A DNA stretch of 29,744 nt from Planctomycetota bacterium (GTDB lineage Bacteria; Planctomycetota; Planctomycetia; Pirellulales; Pirellulaceae), in contig JAPLNJ010000413.1 of the NCBI GenBank assembly GCA_026692885.1, forward strand, positions 1-29,744, given 5' to 3'. The position numbers and the translations under genes were made by a program. Below, one piece after another: positions 1 to 8,222 of the stretch (position 1 is the first letter of the stretch; each line of letters opens with the position of its first letter). The notes beneath the pieces were generated by a model. That model was given only the letters and a program-made list of their open reading frames with translations, had not been told where the DNA came from and did no database searches.

Positions 1-1
1 C

Positions 2-1744
2 GTCCCCGCGACGCCCAATCCGAACGAGAGCGTGGCCGTCGAGTTGTCCGACGGGCGCGTGATGCTGAACATGCGCAACGAATCGCAACGTTTTCGCCGC
101 CTGATCGCGATCAGCCCGGACGGCGCCACCCACTGGAGCGAATCGGTATATGACGAGGCATTGTTCGAGCCGATCTGCATGGCCGGCCTGGTCCGCGCGG
201 AGAAACGACCGGCAGACAAGATTCCACTGATCTTGTTCTCCAACCCGGACAGCCGCAGCAAGCCGGCCGGGCCGGGCTGGCGGGCTCGCGAGACGCTGGC
301 GATCAAGGCGAGCGAAGACGACGGCCACACTTGGTCCGCCTCCCGCATCCTGGAGCCCAACGGCACCGGCTACTCCGACCTGACCGTCGCGGCGGACGGA
401 AGCGTCCTCTGCCTGTACGAAGACGGCGGCACGATGGGCCACGGTTCCTGGCACATCCACTACCTGACCCTCGCCCGCTTCCCGATTGAATGGATCTACA
501 ACGATCCGGCGGAGCGGCTCGCCAAGACGGTGCGCATCGGCACGCAGCAAGTGCCGACGGCCTCGCTACCGGCGGGGCTCGTCGTGCGGCGCCACTTGGG
601 ACTCGTCACGTCGCCGTGCCTGAACGGGCAGATCGTCCATCGTGCCCGGCTGCCCGCGCGTGTCCTCTTCGAGACCCGCGCGACGAAGACGCCCGGCGGT
701 GATTACTTGCTCATGTTCCCCGACGGCGGTCACTACGGCGGCAACAAGACGAAGGTCAACTCGATGCTGGCCTACCGCTCTTCGGATCAAGGTCGGAGCT
801 GGACCGGCCCGACCGTGGTGTTCGACATCGACTACAACCAGCATGGCTTCATCCCGCTCATTCCCCACGGATCGAAACGGATCTACGCCTTCGGCACCCA
901 GCCGCTGTGGAACAAGTTCGATGGGCATGAGAACGCGGCCATCGGCTACCGCTTCTCCGACGACGACGGCCGCACCTGGTCCCCGGTGCAACTGATCGAG
1001 CCGGTAAACGACCCGGGCTACCGAGGCATGTCGGTCATGCGGATGTGCGAGACGGACCGGGGCACGTGGCTGTTGGGCACGCACGAAGGCGATTGGACCC
1101 CCAAAGGCAAGACGCCCGTCGTCACACGGCAATATGTCCTACGGAGCGAGGACCAGGGCCAAACCTGGACGCTGCTGCCGAGCCAGCGGCCGGGAGGATG
1201 GTTCGTGCCCGATTTCGAGCGCATGGACGAACTCCGGCCGCTCGCGTTGGGCGGCGGGCGCGTGCTGGCCTTGGCGCGGACCTGCGAGGGCCATCTGTGG
1301 GAGTTACGCAGCGAGGACGACGGGAAAACCTGGACCGCGCCGAAGCCGACGCCGCTGGTCCACCCGGACGCCCCTCCCATGCTGTTCCCCTTGGCGGACG
1401 GCAAGACGCTGGCGGCGTTTCATCATAACGTTCACTCGGGCGGCCACTTCAATATGCGCGACCGATCCCAGCTTTGGGTGTCGCTCTCGACCGATGAGGG
1501 GCGGACGTGGAGTGAGCCGCGTTTCGTTTTCGCCAACGCCCTCGACCGCACGCTGGCGAGCGATTTCCAGAACGATCAGTGTTCCTACCTGGACATGTTC
1601 ACCGACGGCGAGGACCTGCACCTGTTCCTGCCACACCGCTGGCAGCGGGCGCTGCACTTGCACCTGAAGGCTGGCGACCTCGGCCGCTTGCCGACGATGG
1701 CCGAATTGGAAAAAGCAGTGCCCCGTCCCGCTTCCGGAGATTGA
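2..1744 (+). CDS. Sialidase-like two-domain exo-hydrolase (BNR/Asp-box), 5' end outside window
   Basis: The reading frame is open from base 2 to the stop at 1742-1744, and the bases before the first GTG (32) already encode sialidase-like residues (PNPNESVAVELSDGRVMLNM), so the gene starts upstream of the window. Asp-boxes of the S-x-D-x-G-x-x-W type recur: SEDDGHTW, SSDQGRSW, SDDDGRTW, SEDQGQTW, SEDDGKTW and STDEGRTW. The first ~155 residues look like the end of one six-bladed propeller (ending HYLTLARFPIEWI); from about residue 165 a second sialidase-like propeller runs to the C-terminus. Sialidase-fold proteins (GH33 and relatives) remove terminal sialic acid or related sugars, but many planctomycete paralogues have unknown substrates. 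The double propeller is unusual for a simple neuraminidase. The export signal would lie outside the window. Family confidence is high; substrate is unknown. Confidence 0.85.
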   Translation, partial: VPATPNPNESVAVELSDGRVMLNMRNESQRFRRLIAISPDGATHWSESVYDEALFEPICMAGLVRAEKRPADKIPLILFSNPDSRSKPAGPGWRARETLAIKASEDDGHTWSASRILEPNGTGYSDLTVAADGSVLCLYEDGGTMGHGSWHIHYLTLARFPIEWIYNDPAERLAKTVRIGTQQVPTASLPAGLVVRRHLGLVTSPCLNGQIVHRARLPARVLFETRATKTPGGDYLLMFPDGGHYGGNKTKVNSMLAYRSSDQGRSWTGPTVVFDIDYNQHGFIPLIPHGSKRIYAFGTQPLWNKFDGHENAAIGYRFSDDDGRTWSPVQLIEPVNDPGYRGMSVMRMCETDRGTWLLGTHEGDWTPKGKTPVVTRQYVLRSEDQGQTWTLLPSQRPGGWFVPDFERMDELRPLALGGGRVLALARTCEGHLWELRSEDDGKTWTAPKPTPLVHPDAPPMLFPLADGKTLAAFHHNVHSGGHFNMRDRSQLWVSLSTDEGRTWSEPRFVFANALDRTLASDFQNDQCSYLDMFTDGEDLHLFLPHRWQRALHLHLKAGDLGRLPTMAELEKAVPRPASGD

Positions 1745-1789
1745 AGTTGATTGCTGAGTCCGTTCCACCTCCATTTCAGCCATGCGCAT

Positions 1790-2191
1790 GTGCCGGACGA
1801 TTCCTCCGAAGTCCGTCCTCCGAAGCCCGTGACGATTGCCACCTACGACGACCGGTTCGACGCCGAACTCGCCGTACATGTCCTCGCCCAATACGGAATC
1901 GAGGCGACTCTCGAGCTGAGCGGCGCGGGGAGCCCGGGTTGGTTTGGCGTGAACAGTGCGCTGGTGATCGAGCTTCAAGTACTGCTGGCCGCGGCGACGT
2001 CGGCGAGGCAGATTCTTCAGGAATCAGTCGGTCCGTCTTGCCCGGAGATTGAGCCGCGTGCTCTGGCGGAGGAGGAGGATATCGTCTGCCGGTGCCCGGA
2101 ATGTGGCGAAACGCTTGTTTTTCCGTCGCATCGCCGAGGCAAAGTCGAGACGTGTCGCCGCTGTGGCAACTACGTGGATGTGCCGGACTGA
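1790..2191 (+). CDS. Small zinc-ribbon protein with DUF2007-like N-terminus
   Basis: A protein of about 133 residues. The N-terminal half (VTIATYDDRFDAELAVHVLA) resembles DUF2007-type 'putative signal transducing' domains, which read as a beta-alpha-beta unit. The C-terminal half is a zinc ribbon with two Cys pairs, CRCPECGE and CRRCGN, spaced about 20 residues apart. I chose the GTG at 1790; a TTG at 1751 would add an N-terminus of low-complexity residues (LSPFHLHFSHAH) that does not look coding. The gene begins 45 bases after the sialidase stop on the same strand and could be co-transcribed. No signal peptide, so probably cytoplasmic. The function is not known; metal binding is inferred from the Cys spacing. 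Confidence 0.65.
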   Translation: MPDDSSEVRPPKPVTIATYDDRFDAELAVHVLAQYGIEATLELSGAGSPGWFGVNSALVIELQVLLAAATSARQILQESVGPSCPEIEPRALAEEEDIVCRCPECGETLVFPSHRRGKVETCRRCGNYVDVPD

Positions 2192-2456
2192 ACACGCCCC
2201 AACCTGTCCGTCAGCCAACCGCTCGGCCGGCTGCCACAGCAGCCTGCTGTCGAGCGATGCGGGGTATGGCACCATTCTGCACGACGAGTCCTGAACCTCG
2301 CGAACGCAAAACTGTCGCGAAGATGGTACACTGACACCCATGAACTTCGCGGCGCCGACCAAGCTGCCACCGCGGGACGCAGGTTAAGCACCGGGTCGGC
2401 GCACGGAATCCAACCGAAGCGGACAGATTGGGACCGCCATCTACGAGGAACAACTC

Positions 2457-3668
2457 ATGAAACGGCTGCTCTTGTCAATTGGTCTGGTGACCATCGCTGG
2501 GATGGGAATTGGTGCGGCGGCAGAGCCGGAAACGGCTTGGCGGCCGGGACATCCCCAGGCGTGTTTCAAGAATGGCGAGGCATTGAGCGCCTGGTTCAAG
2601 GAGCGTGCCCAGAAGTTGGGCGGCCGCGACAAGTTGCGGATTCTGATCATCGGCGACAGCCTCAGCGACGGCGGCTATCACTGGTCGCATTACTTTCGTC
2701 GCAGTCTGCAAGCCGCCTACGGCAACGGCGGGCCGGGCACGGTCTGGGCCACGCATGCCGGAGGTGCGCCCGGCCAGGGATTCGCGCCGGACTGGCTCTT
2801 CGGCCCAGACGATTTTGTCAGCTACAAAGGCGCGCACAGCGCCTGGCGCAACAGTTGGGGCGGCCGGGGCGACATCTGGCCTTACCTCGGTTGGAACGGT
2901 TCATTCCTGATGACGGACGCCGCGGACGCCGAGTATGTCCTCGAGGCCGCCGGCAGCCGGTTCGCGGTCGTCACCAGCACGGGCATCTTCACGAGCTTCC
3001 ACGGCGAGCCGGTCGAGAACCGCGCGGCCGGTTTCACGGCGACGTTCGACGACCAGACTACGGTGGTGCCGCCCGCCGAGCCGGGCCAACCGCTCGACAT
3101 CGGTCTGACACGTTTTGAAGCACCGGAAGGCCGCCACCGTCTGCACATCGGCGCAATCAACGGCGGCTCCCTGTTCTTGCACGGCGTGCTGGTCGAGAAG
3201 TCCGCGCCCGGCGTGGTCGTCTACAACATCTCCCGCGGCGGCTACTGGGCGCACAGCTTCATCTGGCGTCAGCCGGGCTGGGAGAAGATCTTGGCCGAGA
3301 TCAACCCCGACCTGACGATGGTCTTCCTCACCAAGCCCGAAAGCGGGGGGAGCGTCAGCCCGTCCGACCCGCGCCGCAATGTCGAGTCGGAGCTGCTTGT
3401 GAAGCGCGTGACCAAGGCAATTCCCCAGACACGGCTGCTGTTCATGATTAACTGGGCGCCGCGCGACGGCCAAAGTCCACCCGACGCACAGACGGTCAAG
3501 GATCGCATCGCCTGGTACGAGGCGAATCGGTATCCCTACCTGAATTTGGAGGCCGGTCTCGACAGTGCGGCCATGAAACAGTTGGGCTGGTTCAACGACA
3601 ACATTCACTTGGCTCAACCCGGAGGCCAGTGGATCGGCGAAGCCATCGCCAGGATCTTCCTGCCGTGA
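2457..3668 (+). CDS. Secreted SGNH/GDSL-family hydrolase
   Basis: 403 residues with a clear signal peptide (MKRLLLSIGLVTIAGMGIGAAA). A good ribosome site (GAGGAAC) lies just before the ATG. Block I of the SGNH superfamily is visible as ILIIGDSLSDGG with nucleophile Ser68. The C-terminal block is FNDNIHLAQPGGQ, with Asp381 and His384 in the D-x-x-H arrangement that completes the triad. The middle part (residues ~140-260) is longer than in minimal GDSL lipases and may be an inserted beta-domain, as in carbohydrate-active SGNH esterases. Such enzymes usually remove acetyl or other acyl groups from polysaccharides or lipids. Given the neighbouring sialidase, a glycan de-O-acylating role is a reasonable inference, but the substrate is not shown by the sequence. 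Confidence 0.85.
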   Translation: MKRLLLSIGLVTIAGMGIGAAAEPETAWRPGHPQACFKNGEALSAWFKERAQKLGGRDKLRILIIGDSLSDGGYHWSHYFRRSLQAAYGNGGPGTVWATHAGGAPGQGFAPDWLFGPDDFVSYKGAHSAWRNSWGGRGDIWPYLGWNGSFLMTDAADAEYVLEAAGSRFAVVTSTGIFTSFHGEPVENRAAGFTATFDDQTTVVPPAEPGQPLDIGLTRFEAPEGRHRLHIGAINGGSLFLHGVLVEKSAPGVVVYNISRGGYWAHSFIWRQPGWEKILAEINPDLTMVFLTKPESGGSVSPSDPRRNVESELLVKRVTKAIPQTRLLFMINWAPRDGQSPPDAQTVKDRIAWYEANRYPYLNLEAGLDSAAMKQLGWFNDNIHLAQPGGQWIGEAIARIFLP

Positions 3669-3907
3669 CCCCACGGGTCGATCACCGCTGGCCGGGCGGC
3701 AATTCTCTTGTTTGCTTTGGAGAACCCTGCATCGCGAACTGCCTTTTGACCGTGGGTGAGTCGCGGGCCGGCACGACCTTCTGTTCCCGAGGGATCAAAG
3801 TGAGAAGACTCCCCGGCGTATTGGCTCGTCCGAGGCCTGTCTGACCGAAACCCTGCGCCGGTTTGGCCCACGGCCGGTCGTTGTTGCCCTGCCAGGACCC
3901 TGCTAGG

Positions 3908-4156
3908 ATGGAAACGAGGACATCGGTAGAAGTCGCACCAGCACGGCTTTCGTGTGACCAGGTGTTGAGGATCGCGTCGAAGGACGCCGAGAAGGCTTAC
4001 CGCGATCTGTCTGGGTTCAGTATCCGCATCGCGGAAGAGGCGGATGGCTGGCACGTAGACTACGAGCTCAAGGATGAACGTGCCTGCGGCGGCGGTCCTC
4101 ATTACCTCATCCACCCGACGTCGGGGAAAATCTTGGCCAAACGGTACGAGCAATAG
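3908..4156 (+). CDS. Small conserved-looking protein of unknown function
   Basis: 82 residues from the ATG at 3908, ending at the TAG at 4154-4156; an in-frame upstream start at 3863 exists but its extension looks non-coding. The C-terminal part, WHVDYELKDERACGGGPHYL followed by IHPTSGKILAKRYEQ, has the pattern of PepSY-like or NTF2-type immunity-like beta-hairpin proteins, where a 'x-Y-x-I-x-x-x-T-G-x-I' strand closes the fold. There is no signal peptide or membrane segment. It stands alone between two intergenic stretches. I do not recognise a specific family and assign no function. The ribosome site is weak (a nearby AGG), so the start is uncertain. Confidence 0.55.
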   Translation: METRTSVEVAPARLSCDQVLRIASKDAEKAYRDLSGFSIRIAEEADGWHVDYELKDERACGGGPHYLIHPTSGKILAKRYEQ

Positions 4157-4250
4157 CAGGGCCGCTGGCGGTCGCAGCTGGTCCGGACCGCCCGCCGGGA
4201 TTTTTGGGACTTAGGATCGCGCAATGAATGAGTGTCGGGTCTTCAAAGTA

Positions 4251-4298
4251 GCCATCACGCTCCGCATGATGGCATGTCATCTCGCGGAGCGAGATGAC
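4251..4298. repeat. Two tandem short hairpins
   Basis: Two adjacent palindromes with related loop sequences: 4251-4273 (GCCATCA...TGATGGC) and 4276-4298 (GTCATCTCGC...GCGAGATGAC). They sit in a roughly 660-base stretch without an intact gene (4157-4818). They look like small extragenic palindromes, not a rho-independent terminator, because no T-run follows. Confidence 0.6.
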
Positions 4299-4478
4299 CA
4301 CATTCTTGCGACAGCTATTTCTTTCGCGATCCTTAGCAAAGTTTGGGTGCCTGAGTTCTCTTGCCACGCGCCAAGGGCAACTGGTCTGTCTCGGAGAGAA
4401 CTAACGCCAAACGTTATTTTCGCCCTTGCGAGCAAAGAATGAGACTTAACGGTTCAGCAGGGACAGGGCGCGAGACAA

Positions 4479-4574
4479 GGGGTCAGACGTACAGATTTCA
4501 GTTTTCGCGGTCGTGTGCCCAAGCCCATGAAAAGCCTTCTGCCCGCGAAAACTGAAATCTGTACGTCTGACCCC
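4479..4574. repeat. Long inverted repeat with perfect 32-bp arms
   Basis: Arms at 4479-4510 and 4543-4574 are exact reverse complements over 32 bases and flank a 32-base spacer. The outer ends read GGGGTCAGACGTACAG inward from both sides. GGGGTCAG-type ends recur around REP-associated tyrosine transposase (RAYT) genes in many bacteria, so this may be a non-autonomous relic of such an element; that link is from memory and no transposase gene is present here. Confidence 0.75.
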
Positions 4575-4716
4575 AGCCGGCGGTCCGTCTATGCGAAACC
4601 GTAAAACCCCATGCTTGACACCGACAACCCCGAAAACCGTTTGGTGCTAGCGGCGTCGGATCCGATACCGGATAAGGCCATCGCTTTCATCATTTGCTCC
4701 CACTTGTGACATTTCT

Positions 4717-4830
4717 GTGTGCCCTGGGAGGACGCGCCGCGGCTGGCGGCCCCTGCTGGAATGCGAGTTCGACCTGGTCTATGCGCCGCTGATGGAGCTG
4801 GACTATGGCGACGGTCGGCTAATCGACGCC
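4717..4830 (+). pseudogene. Gene remnant: C-terminal piece of a beta-galactosidase-like (GATase/trimerisation-type) protein
   Basis: The plus-strand frame encodes GWRPLLECE followed by FDLVYAPLMELDYGDGRLI. This reads like the conserved end of the GATase1-like domain found in large planctomycete glycoside hydrolases, where a 'Y-G-x-G-R-L-I' strand is typical. Nothing recognisable lies before or after it, and it runs into the 3' end of the convergent minus-strand gene. I interpret it as a remnant of a deleted gene. It is short, so the family call is tentative. Confidence 0.4.
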
Positions 4831-7131
4831 CCCAGTCGGCCCGTCGCGTTCGGGCCGTGTCAAGGGTCGCGGCACGGACAGGCGGAGCCAATCGGGGGTG
4901 AGCGCCAGCAGCGGGGCCGGGACCGGATCGGGCCAATCCTGCAACACACCATGCAAGTTGCCCGCGGCATCGCGCCACACGGCGATGTCGATCGGTTTGT
5001 CGAGCGTGATTCCGACGCGGCCCGCGCGGAAATGCTTCAGGCCACCCGCCGCCATCGCCACCAGGGAGCCGTCCTCGGCCAACCGCACGGCGGCGACGCC
5101 CAGACAGTCAAACGTCGCCTCGTGCTGGCCGACCGTGAGCGTCGTCCGGATCGGATCGCCGGTCACCTCTTTCTCGCCGGCCAGCACGACCTGCGTCCCG
5201 TCGAGCAGATGGCAGCGGCCCGCGGCGGGCGGGGCCGCGCTGCGCTGGTCCCAGCCGATGGTGTCCGCGGCCGGTTCCTGCGGCACGATGCCGCGCTCGC
5301 GCAGGTGGGCGATCACTCGGTCAGCGCATCCGGCCGCCTCGACTGCGGCCATCGCCGCCGGCAGGGCCGCCGGGCCGTCGAAGGGCCGGCCGTCAAAGTC
5401 CTTGGTCCAAGCCCCGACACGGAACAGGGCCGTCCGTCCGCCTCCGGCCTTTCGAAAGAACTCGGCCGTCGCCTGCGGCTCGAATTCGGGATGGTGCAAC
5501 ACCACGGCTGCGTAACGCTGCGGGCCGTAGCGGACCGCGCCGTCGGGGTCGACCTTCAGCGCGCCGCCCGCGATTTCGCTCGACGGGATCAGGTCGGCAT
5601 AGAACCCGGCCTGCCACAGTCGGTTGGTCAGCCCGATGCCTACATCGTCATAGGCCGGTCCGGCCCAGTTCATCGCGCAGGCGTGGCCGAAGACCACAGC
5701 GACCGGGCAGTCGATCGGCGATTGGGTGATGAAGTTCAACAAGCGGACACGGCAATCCGCCCGGGTCAGGCCGCCCCGCAGCAGCAACTCCTGGCTCGAC
5801 CCCCTCGGCCCCGGCAGCGGATAGACCGGGTGGTAGTTGATCCGGCCGCCGGCCAGGGCATGGGACCAAACGCTCCGGTCGTAGGCCGCCACCTTGCTGT
5901 CGTAGAACATGTTGTACCACACCGGACTGCCCCACTTCTTCGCCAGGGCCGTGCGCACGCAGAACGGCGTGACTTCATCGACCTGGGCCAGGTCGCGCGT
6001 GGCCTGCCACCAATCGAGCCCGTTCTTCTTGAATTCGCGGGTGCCCGGATAGGGCCACCAGGTCGGATGCGTCGCCACCACGGCCGAGGGTCCGAAGACC
6101 GCCTTGGTGGCCCGATAGAAATCGTCTTCGACGGCCGCGTTGCGCTGTCGGCAGAGTTCCATGAAGTGATTGATGGCCGCCTGTCGCTGGTCCTGTCGGC
6201 CGCGCTGGCCGAAGGTCATCAGCAGGGCGTCGCGGACCAGTTCGCGGCCACCGGTCCGCTGGGCGTACGCGGCCTCCAACGAACGTGAGTACCAGTAATC
6301 GTTCTTGGCCGGACAGCCGTCATAGCACGGCGGGAATCCCCATTCATCCTTGCAGGCGCCGGCCAGCGGCACGTCGGCGTACTGGGCCAGGATGGCTCGC
6401 TGGAACTCCAACAGATGCGGCGCGAAGACGTCGGGCGTGAAGTGCGTGAAGGCCACCATCGCGCAGGCGTGGCGGCCCCGCGTCTGCGGCCCGCACGGCA
6501 CGGCGACCGCCACTTCCTTCGCCCCGGCCGTCTTCACCGCGCATCCGGCGGTAATGTCCTGGAGGCTGTCCGGCTCGATACCCTCAGGCCCGCGGAGGTA
6601 AGAGTAGACCCGCACGAGCCGGCCGGCGAGCGCGACGTAGGGCGTGGCGAGGAACGTGTAATGGTCGCTGAGATGCTCCGAGGCGATCTTCGCCATGGCC
6701 TCGCCTGCGTCGGGCAGCGCGACCTCGCGCAGCCGCAACATCTCCTGCAGTTCGTCCGGATAGGCTTTCTGGAAAGCGGCCCGCGCCAGCCTCACGTCCA
6801 GGTCCATGGCGATCTCCATGCCCAGCCGGCGGGCGTGCAGGACGGCCTCCTGGATCTGGTCGTGGACCGCTTTGTCGGTGACCTCCTTGTTCGGTGCCCG
6901 AATCGTCGTGGTCAACAAGTTGTAGTTGGCGTGCCGGCCCAGCACGTCCAGGGAATCGCGGTATCCGCCCGGCTGAAACTCCTGGTCCGTGAAACACCAC
7001 AGACCGATCGTGGGCAGCACACCCTGAGGCAGACGCGTCGGGTTGCGCTCGACCGCGAGGGACGATGTCCAGGCGACCAGGATAAGCACCATTGCCGCCG
7101 CGAGCGAGCCATCGCCCCTGCGGGAAAGCAA
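4819..7131 (-). CDS. Secreted TIM-barrel glycoside-hydrolase-like protein with GATase1-like domain
   Basis: About 770 residues. The frame stays open to an ATG at 7236, but that extension is a translation of an intergenic palindrome (7137-7187), so I place the start at the TTG at 7131, which yields a proper signal peptide (MLSRRGDGSLAAAMVLILVA). An ATG at 7092 is the alternative. The N-terminal half is a TIM-barrel-like domain (LPTIGLWCFTDQEF...; IAMDLDVRLARAAF), with GACKDEWGFPP near residue 263 as the likely catalytic Glu strand. From about residue 475 a Rossmann-like segment (CPVAVVFGHACAMNWAG...; YAAVVLHHPEF) resembles the GH42 trimerisation/GATase1 fold. The C-terminus carries short beta-domains. 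Substrate cannot be stated; a beta-galactosidase-like or related exo-glycosidase role is an inference. Its upstream region consists almost entirely of palindromic repeats. Confidence 0.75.
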   Translation of the reverse strand: MLSRRGDGSLAAAMVLILVAWTSSLAVERNPTRLPQGVLPTIGLWCFTDQEFQPGGYRDSLDVLGRHANYNLLTTTIRAPNKEVTDKAVHDQIQEAVLHARRLGMEIAMDLDVRLARAAFQKAYPDELQEMLRLREVALPDAGEAMAKIASEHLSDHYTFLATPYVALAGRLVRVYSYLRGPEGIEPDSLQDITAGCAVKTAGAKEVAVAVPCGPQTRGRHACAMVAFTHFTPDVFAPHLLEFQRAILAQYADVPLAGACKDEWGFPPCYDGCPAKNDYWYSRSLEAAYAQRTGGRELVRDALLMTFGQRGRQDQRQAAINHFMELCRQRNAAVEDDFYRATKAVFGPSAVVATHPTWWPYPGTREFKKNGLDWWQATRDLAQVDEVTPFCVRTALAKKWGSPVWYNMFYDSKVAAYDRSVWSHALAGGRINYHPVYPLPGPRGSSQELLLRGGLTRADCRVRLLNFITQSPIDCPVAVVFGHACAMNWAGPAYDDVGIGLTNRLWQAGFYADLIPSSEIAGGALKVDPDGAVRYGPQRYAAVVLHHPEFEPQATAEFFRKAGGGRTALFRVGAWTKDFDGRPFDGPAALPAAMAAVEAAGCADRVIAHLRERGIVPQEPAADTIGWDQRSAAPPAAGRCHLLDGTQVVLAGEKEVTGDPIRTTLTVGQHEATFDCLGVAAVRLAEDGSLVAMAAGGLKHFRAGRVGITLDKPIDIAVWRDAAGNLHGVLQDWPDPVPAPLLALTPDWLRLSVPRPLTRPERDGPTGGVD

Positions 7132-7136
7132 ATCAC

Positions 7137-7187
7137 GTAGGACGGCTCTCCGAAGCCGTCCGGGACGGGTTCGGAGACCCGTCCTAC
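7137..7187. repeat. GTAGGACGG-type palindromic repeat abutting a gene start
   Basis: An imperfect 51-base palindrome that begins GTAGGACGGCTCTCCGAAGC and ends with its inverse (GGAGACCCGTCCTAC). It lies six bases upstream of the TTG start proposed for the minus-strand hydrolase. A second, diverged copy lies at 7286-7336. Confidence 0.75.
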
Positions 7188-7256
7188 AGGCACTCCTGTC
7201 TGATGGGCCGGTTGTAGAACGGGATGCAATTCGCATGGTGCGTATCTCCTCAGACG

Positions 7257-7373
7257 TAAGGCGAGCGGCAGGAAATGACTTACCCGTAGGTCGGCCTTTC
7301 CAGGCCGATCGGGACGGTCTTGGAAGACCATCCTACATTAAGTTGGGTAAGTTACTCCCTGCCGCTCGCCTAA
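7257..7373. repeat. Nested repeat: 27-bp inverted arms enclosing a second GTAGG palindrome
   Basis: Outer arms at 7257-7283 and 7347-7373 are inverse over 27 bases with about four mismatches (core CCTGCCGCTCGCC). Between them, 7286-7336 is a copy of the GTAGG...CCTAC palindrome seen at 7137-7187. The arrangement suggests that one palindromic element sits inside another. Confidence 0.7.
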
Positions 7374-7495
7374 GCCTCCGCGGCTTCGGCGAACAACATT
7401 GGCCCAGCCGACGGCAGCCATCCGGATAGACTTATCACATCGCGAGTTCATTCGCCATACGGAGCCGCCGCAATTGCACAATTCCGATGCGACGA

Positions 7496-7739
7496 GAAGC
7501 TCCCGGTGTTAGCCGGGAGAGCGTCCTGCCCCGAACCTACCACGGAGCCGCGTCCGCCACACGGAAGCCGCCAGCGTAAGCTGGCCGGAGTCTCCCGCCC
7601 CACACCTATTCGCGGCGCATCGTCTAGGTGCAGGGGCGGGAACACTCCCACCGGCTAACGCCGGGGGCTTCTACACGGCGCGACACGTCGTGGTTAGGTT
7701 TCTGGCGGGAAACTCCGACCAGCTTACGCTGGCGGCTTC
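7496..7739. repeat. Four interleaved inverted repeat units (A-B-A'-B')
   Basis: Unit A (7496-7518, GGTGTTAGCCGGGA core) is the inverse of A' (7631-7671, CCGGCTAACGCCGGG core). Unit B (7564-7601, CCAGCGTAAGCTGG core) is the inverse of B' (7702-7739, CCAGCTTACGCTGG core). All four share a 'GAAGC...CTCCC(G)CCCC' layout, so A and B appear to be related. The 7240-8420 stretch contains no intact gene; it holds these repeats, two gene remnants and a MITE-like element. Confidence 0.7.
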
Positions 7740-7935
7740 CTACGCGCAGCAACGCCGCCCTCGCTGTCTCGGCGGTGGATCTGGCACTTGGGAAGCGCCT
7801 CCCGGAGCTTCCGCACGTGATCGTCGCTCACCGGCGTGCCGCTGAGGTTGAGCCATTGGAGGCCGGTGAGTGCGGCCAGCGGACCCACGTCGCTCACCTG
7901 CGTGTTGCTGAGGTTGAGACGCCGCGTTTCGCCGG
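7724..7935 (-). pseudogene. Leucine-rich-repeat protein remnant (C-terminal end)
   Basis: Minus-strand translation gives two leucine-rich repeat units: RLNLSNTQVSDVGPLAAL, then TGLQWLNLSGTPVSDDHV, followed by RKLREALPKCQI. The 'L-R-x-A-L-P-x-C' ending is common at the C-terminus of planctomycete LRR proteins. The frame then reads into repeat unit B' and ends at a TAA inside it (7724-7726). Nothing like an LRR lies upstream, so only about 60 codons survive. I interpret it as the 3' remnant of a deleted gene, with its original stop replaced by repeat DNA. Confidence 0.6.
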
Positions 7936-7941
7936 GGACAT

Positions 7942-8121
7942 CGGGCTGACGACGGTCCGTCTGGCTATACCACCTACCAGTACGTGCAATTGATGGGTTT
8001 CCCAGAAGATTTGCCGGATCTCTCCCGCTTGCGTCCGCCGGAAGGCAACTCGCGGCTTGACGGTGTCGAACAGAGCTACTTCGCCCAGCGCCAGCGAGGC
8101 GAATTGCCGGAGACCTATTGA
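7942..8121 (+). pseudogene. C-terminal gene remnant of unrecognised family
   Basis: The plus-strand frame ending at TGA 8119-8121 encodes a coding-like sequence: GYTTYQYVQLMGFPEDLPDL, then SRLRPPEGNSRLDGVEQSYF, then AQRQRGELPETY. Its composition and codon use fit a real protein end, but I cannot name the family and there is no start codon or ribosome site. It abuts the LRR remnant running in the opposite direction, so the two fragments were probably joined by deletion. An opposite-strand frame is also open here, which keeps confidence moderate. Confidence 0.4.
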
Positions 8122-8222
8122 GACCTCGAACAGGGCTTCGCCGGGTTCAGACTTGGTTTTCGGTTTTGGCGTGAAGAAACAATGCTCGCACGGGAGACGA
8201 TTTGACATGGGGGGATTGAGGG

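Noticed and set aside
4224..4442. A 72-codon plus-strand ORF
   Set aside because: It runs through two palindromic repeats, has no ribosome site and shows no protein-like pattern.
4717..6288. A plus-strand open frame of about 520 codons opposite the hydrolase gene
   Set aside because: Only its first ~38 codons look like protein, and these are reported as a remnant; the rest is antisense to the minus-strand hydrolase.
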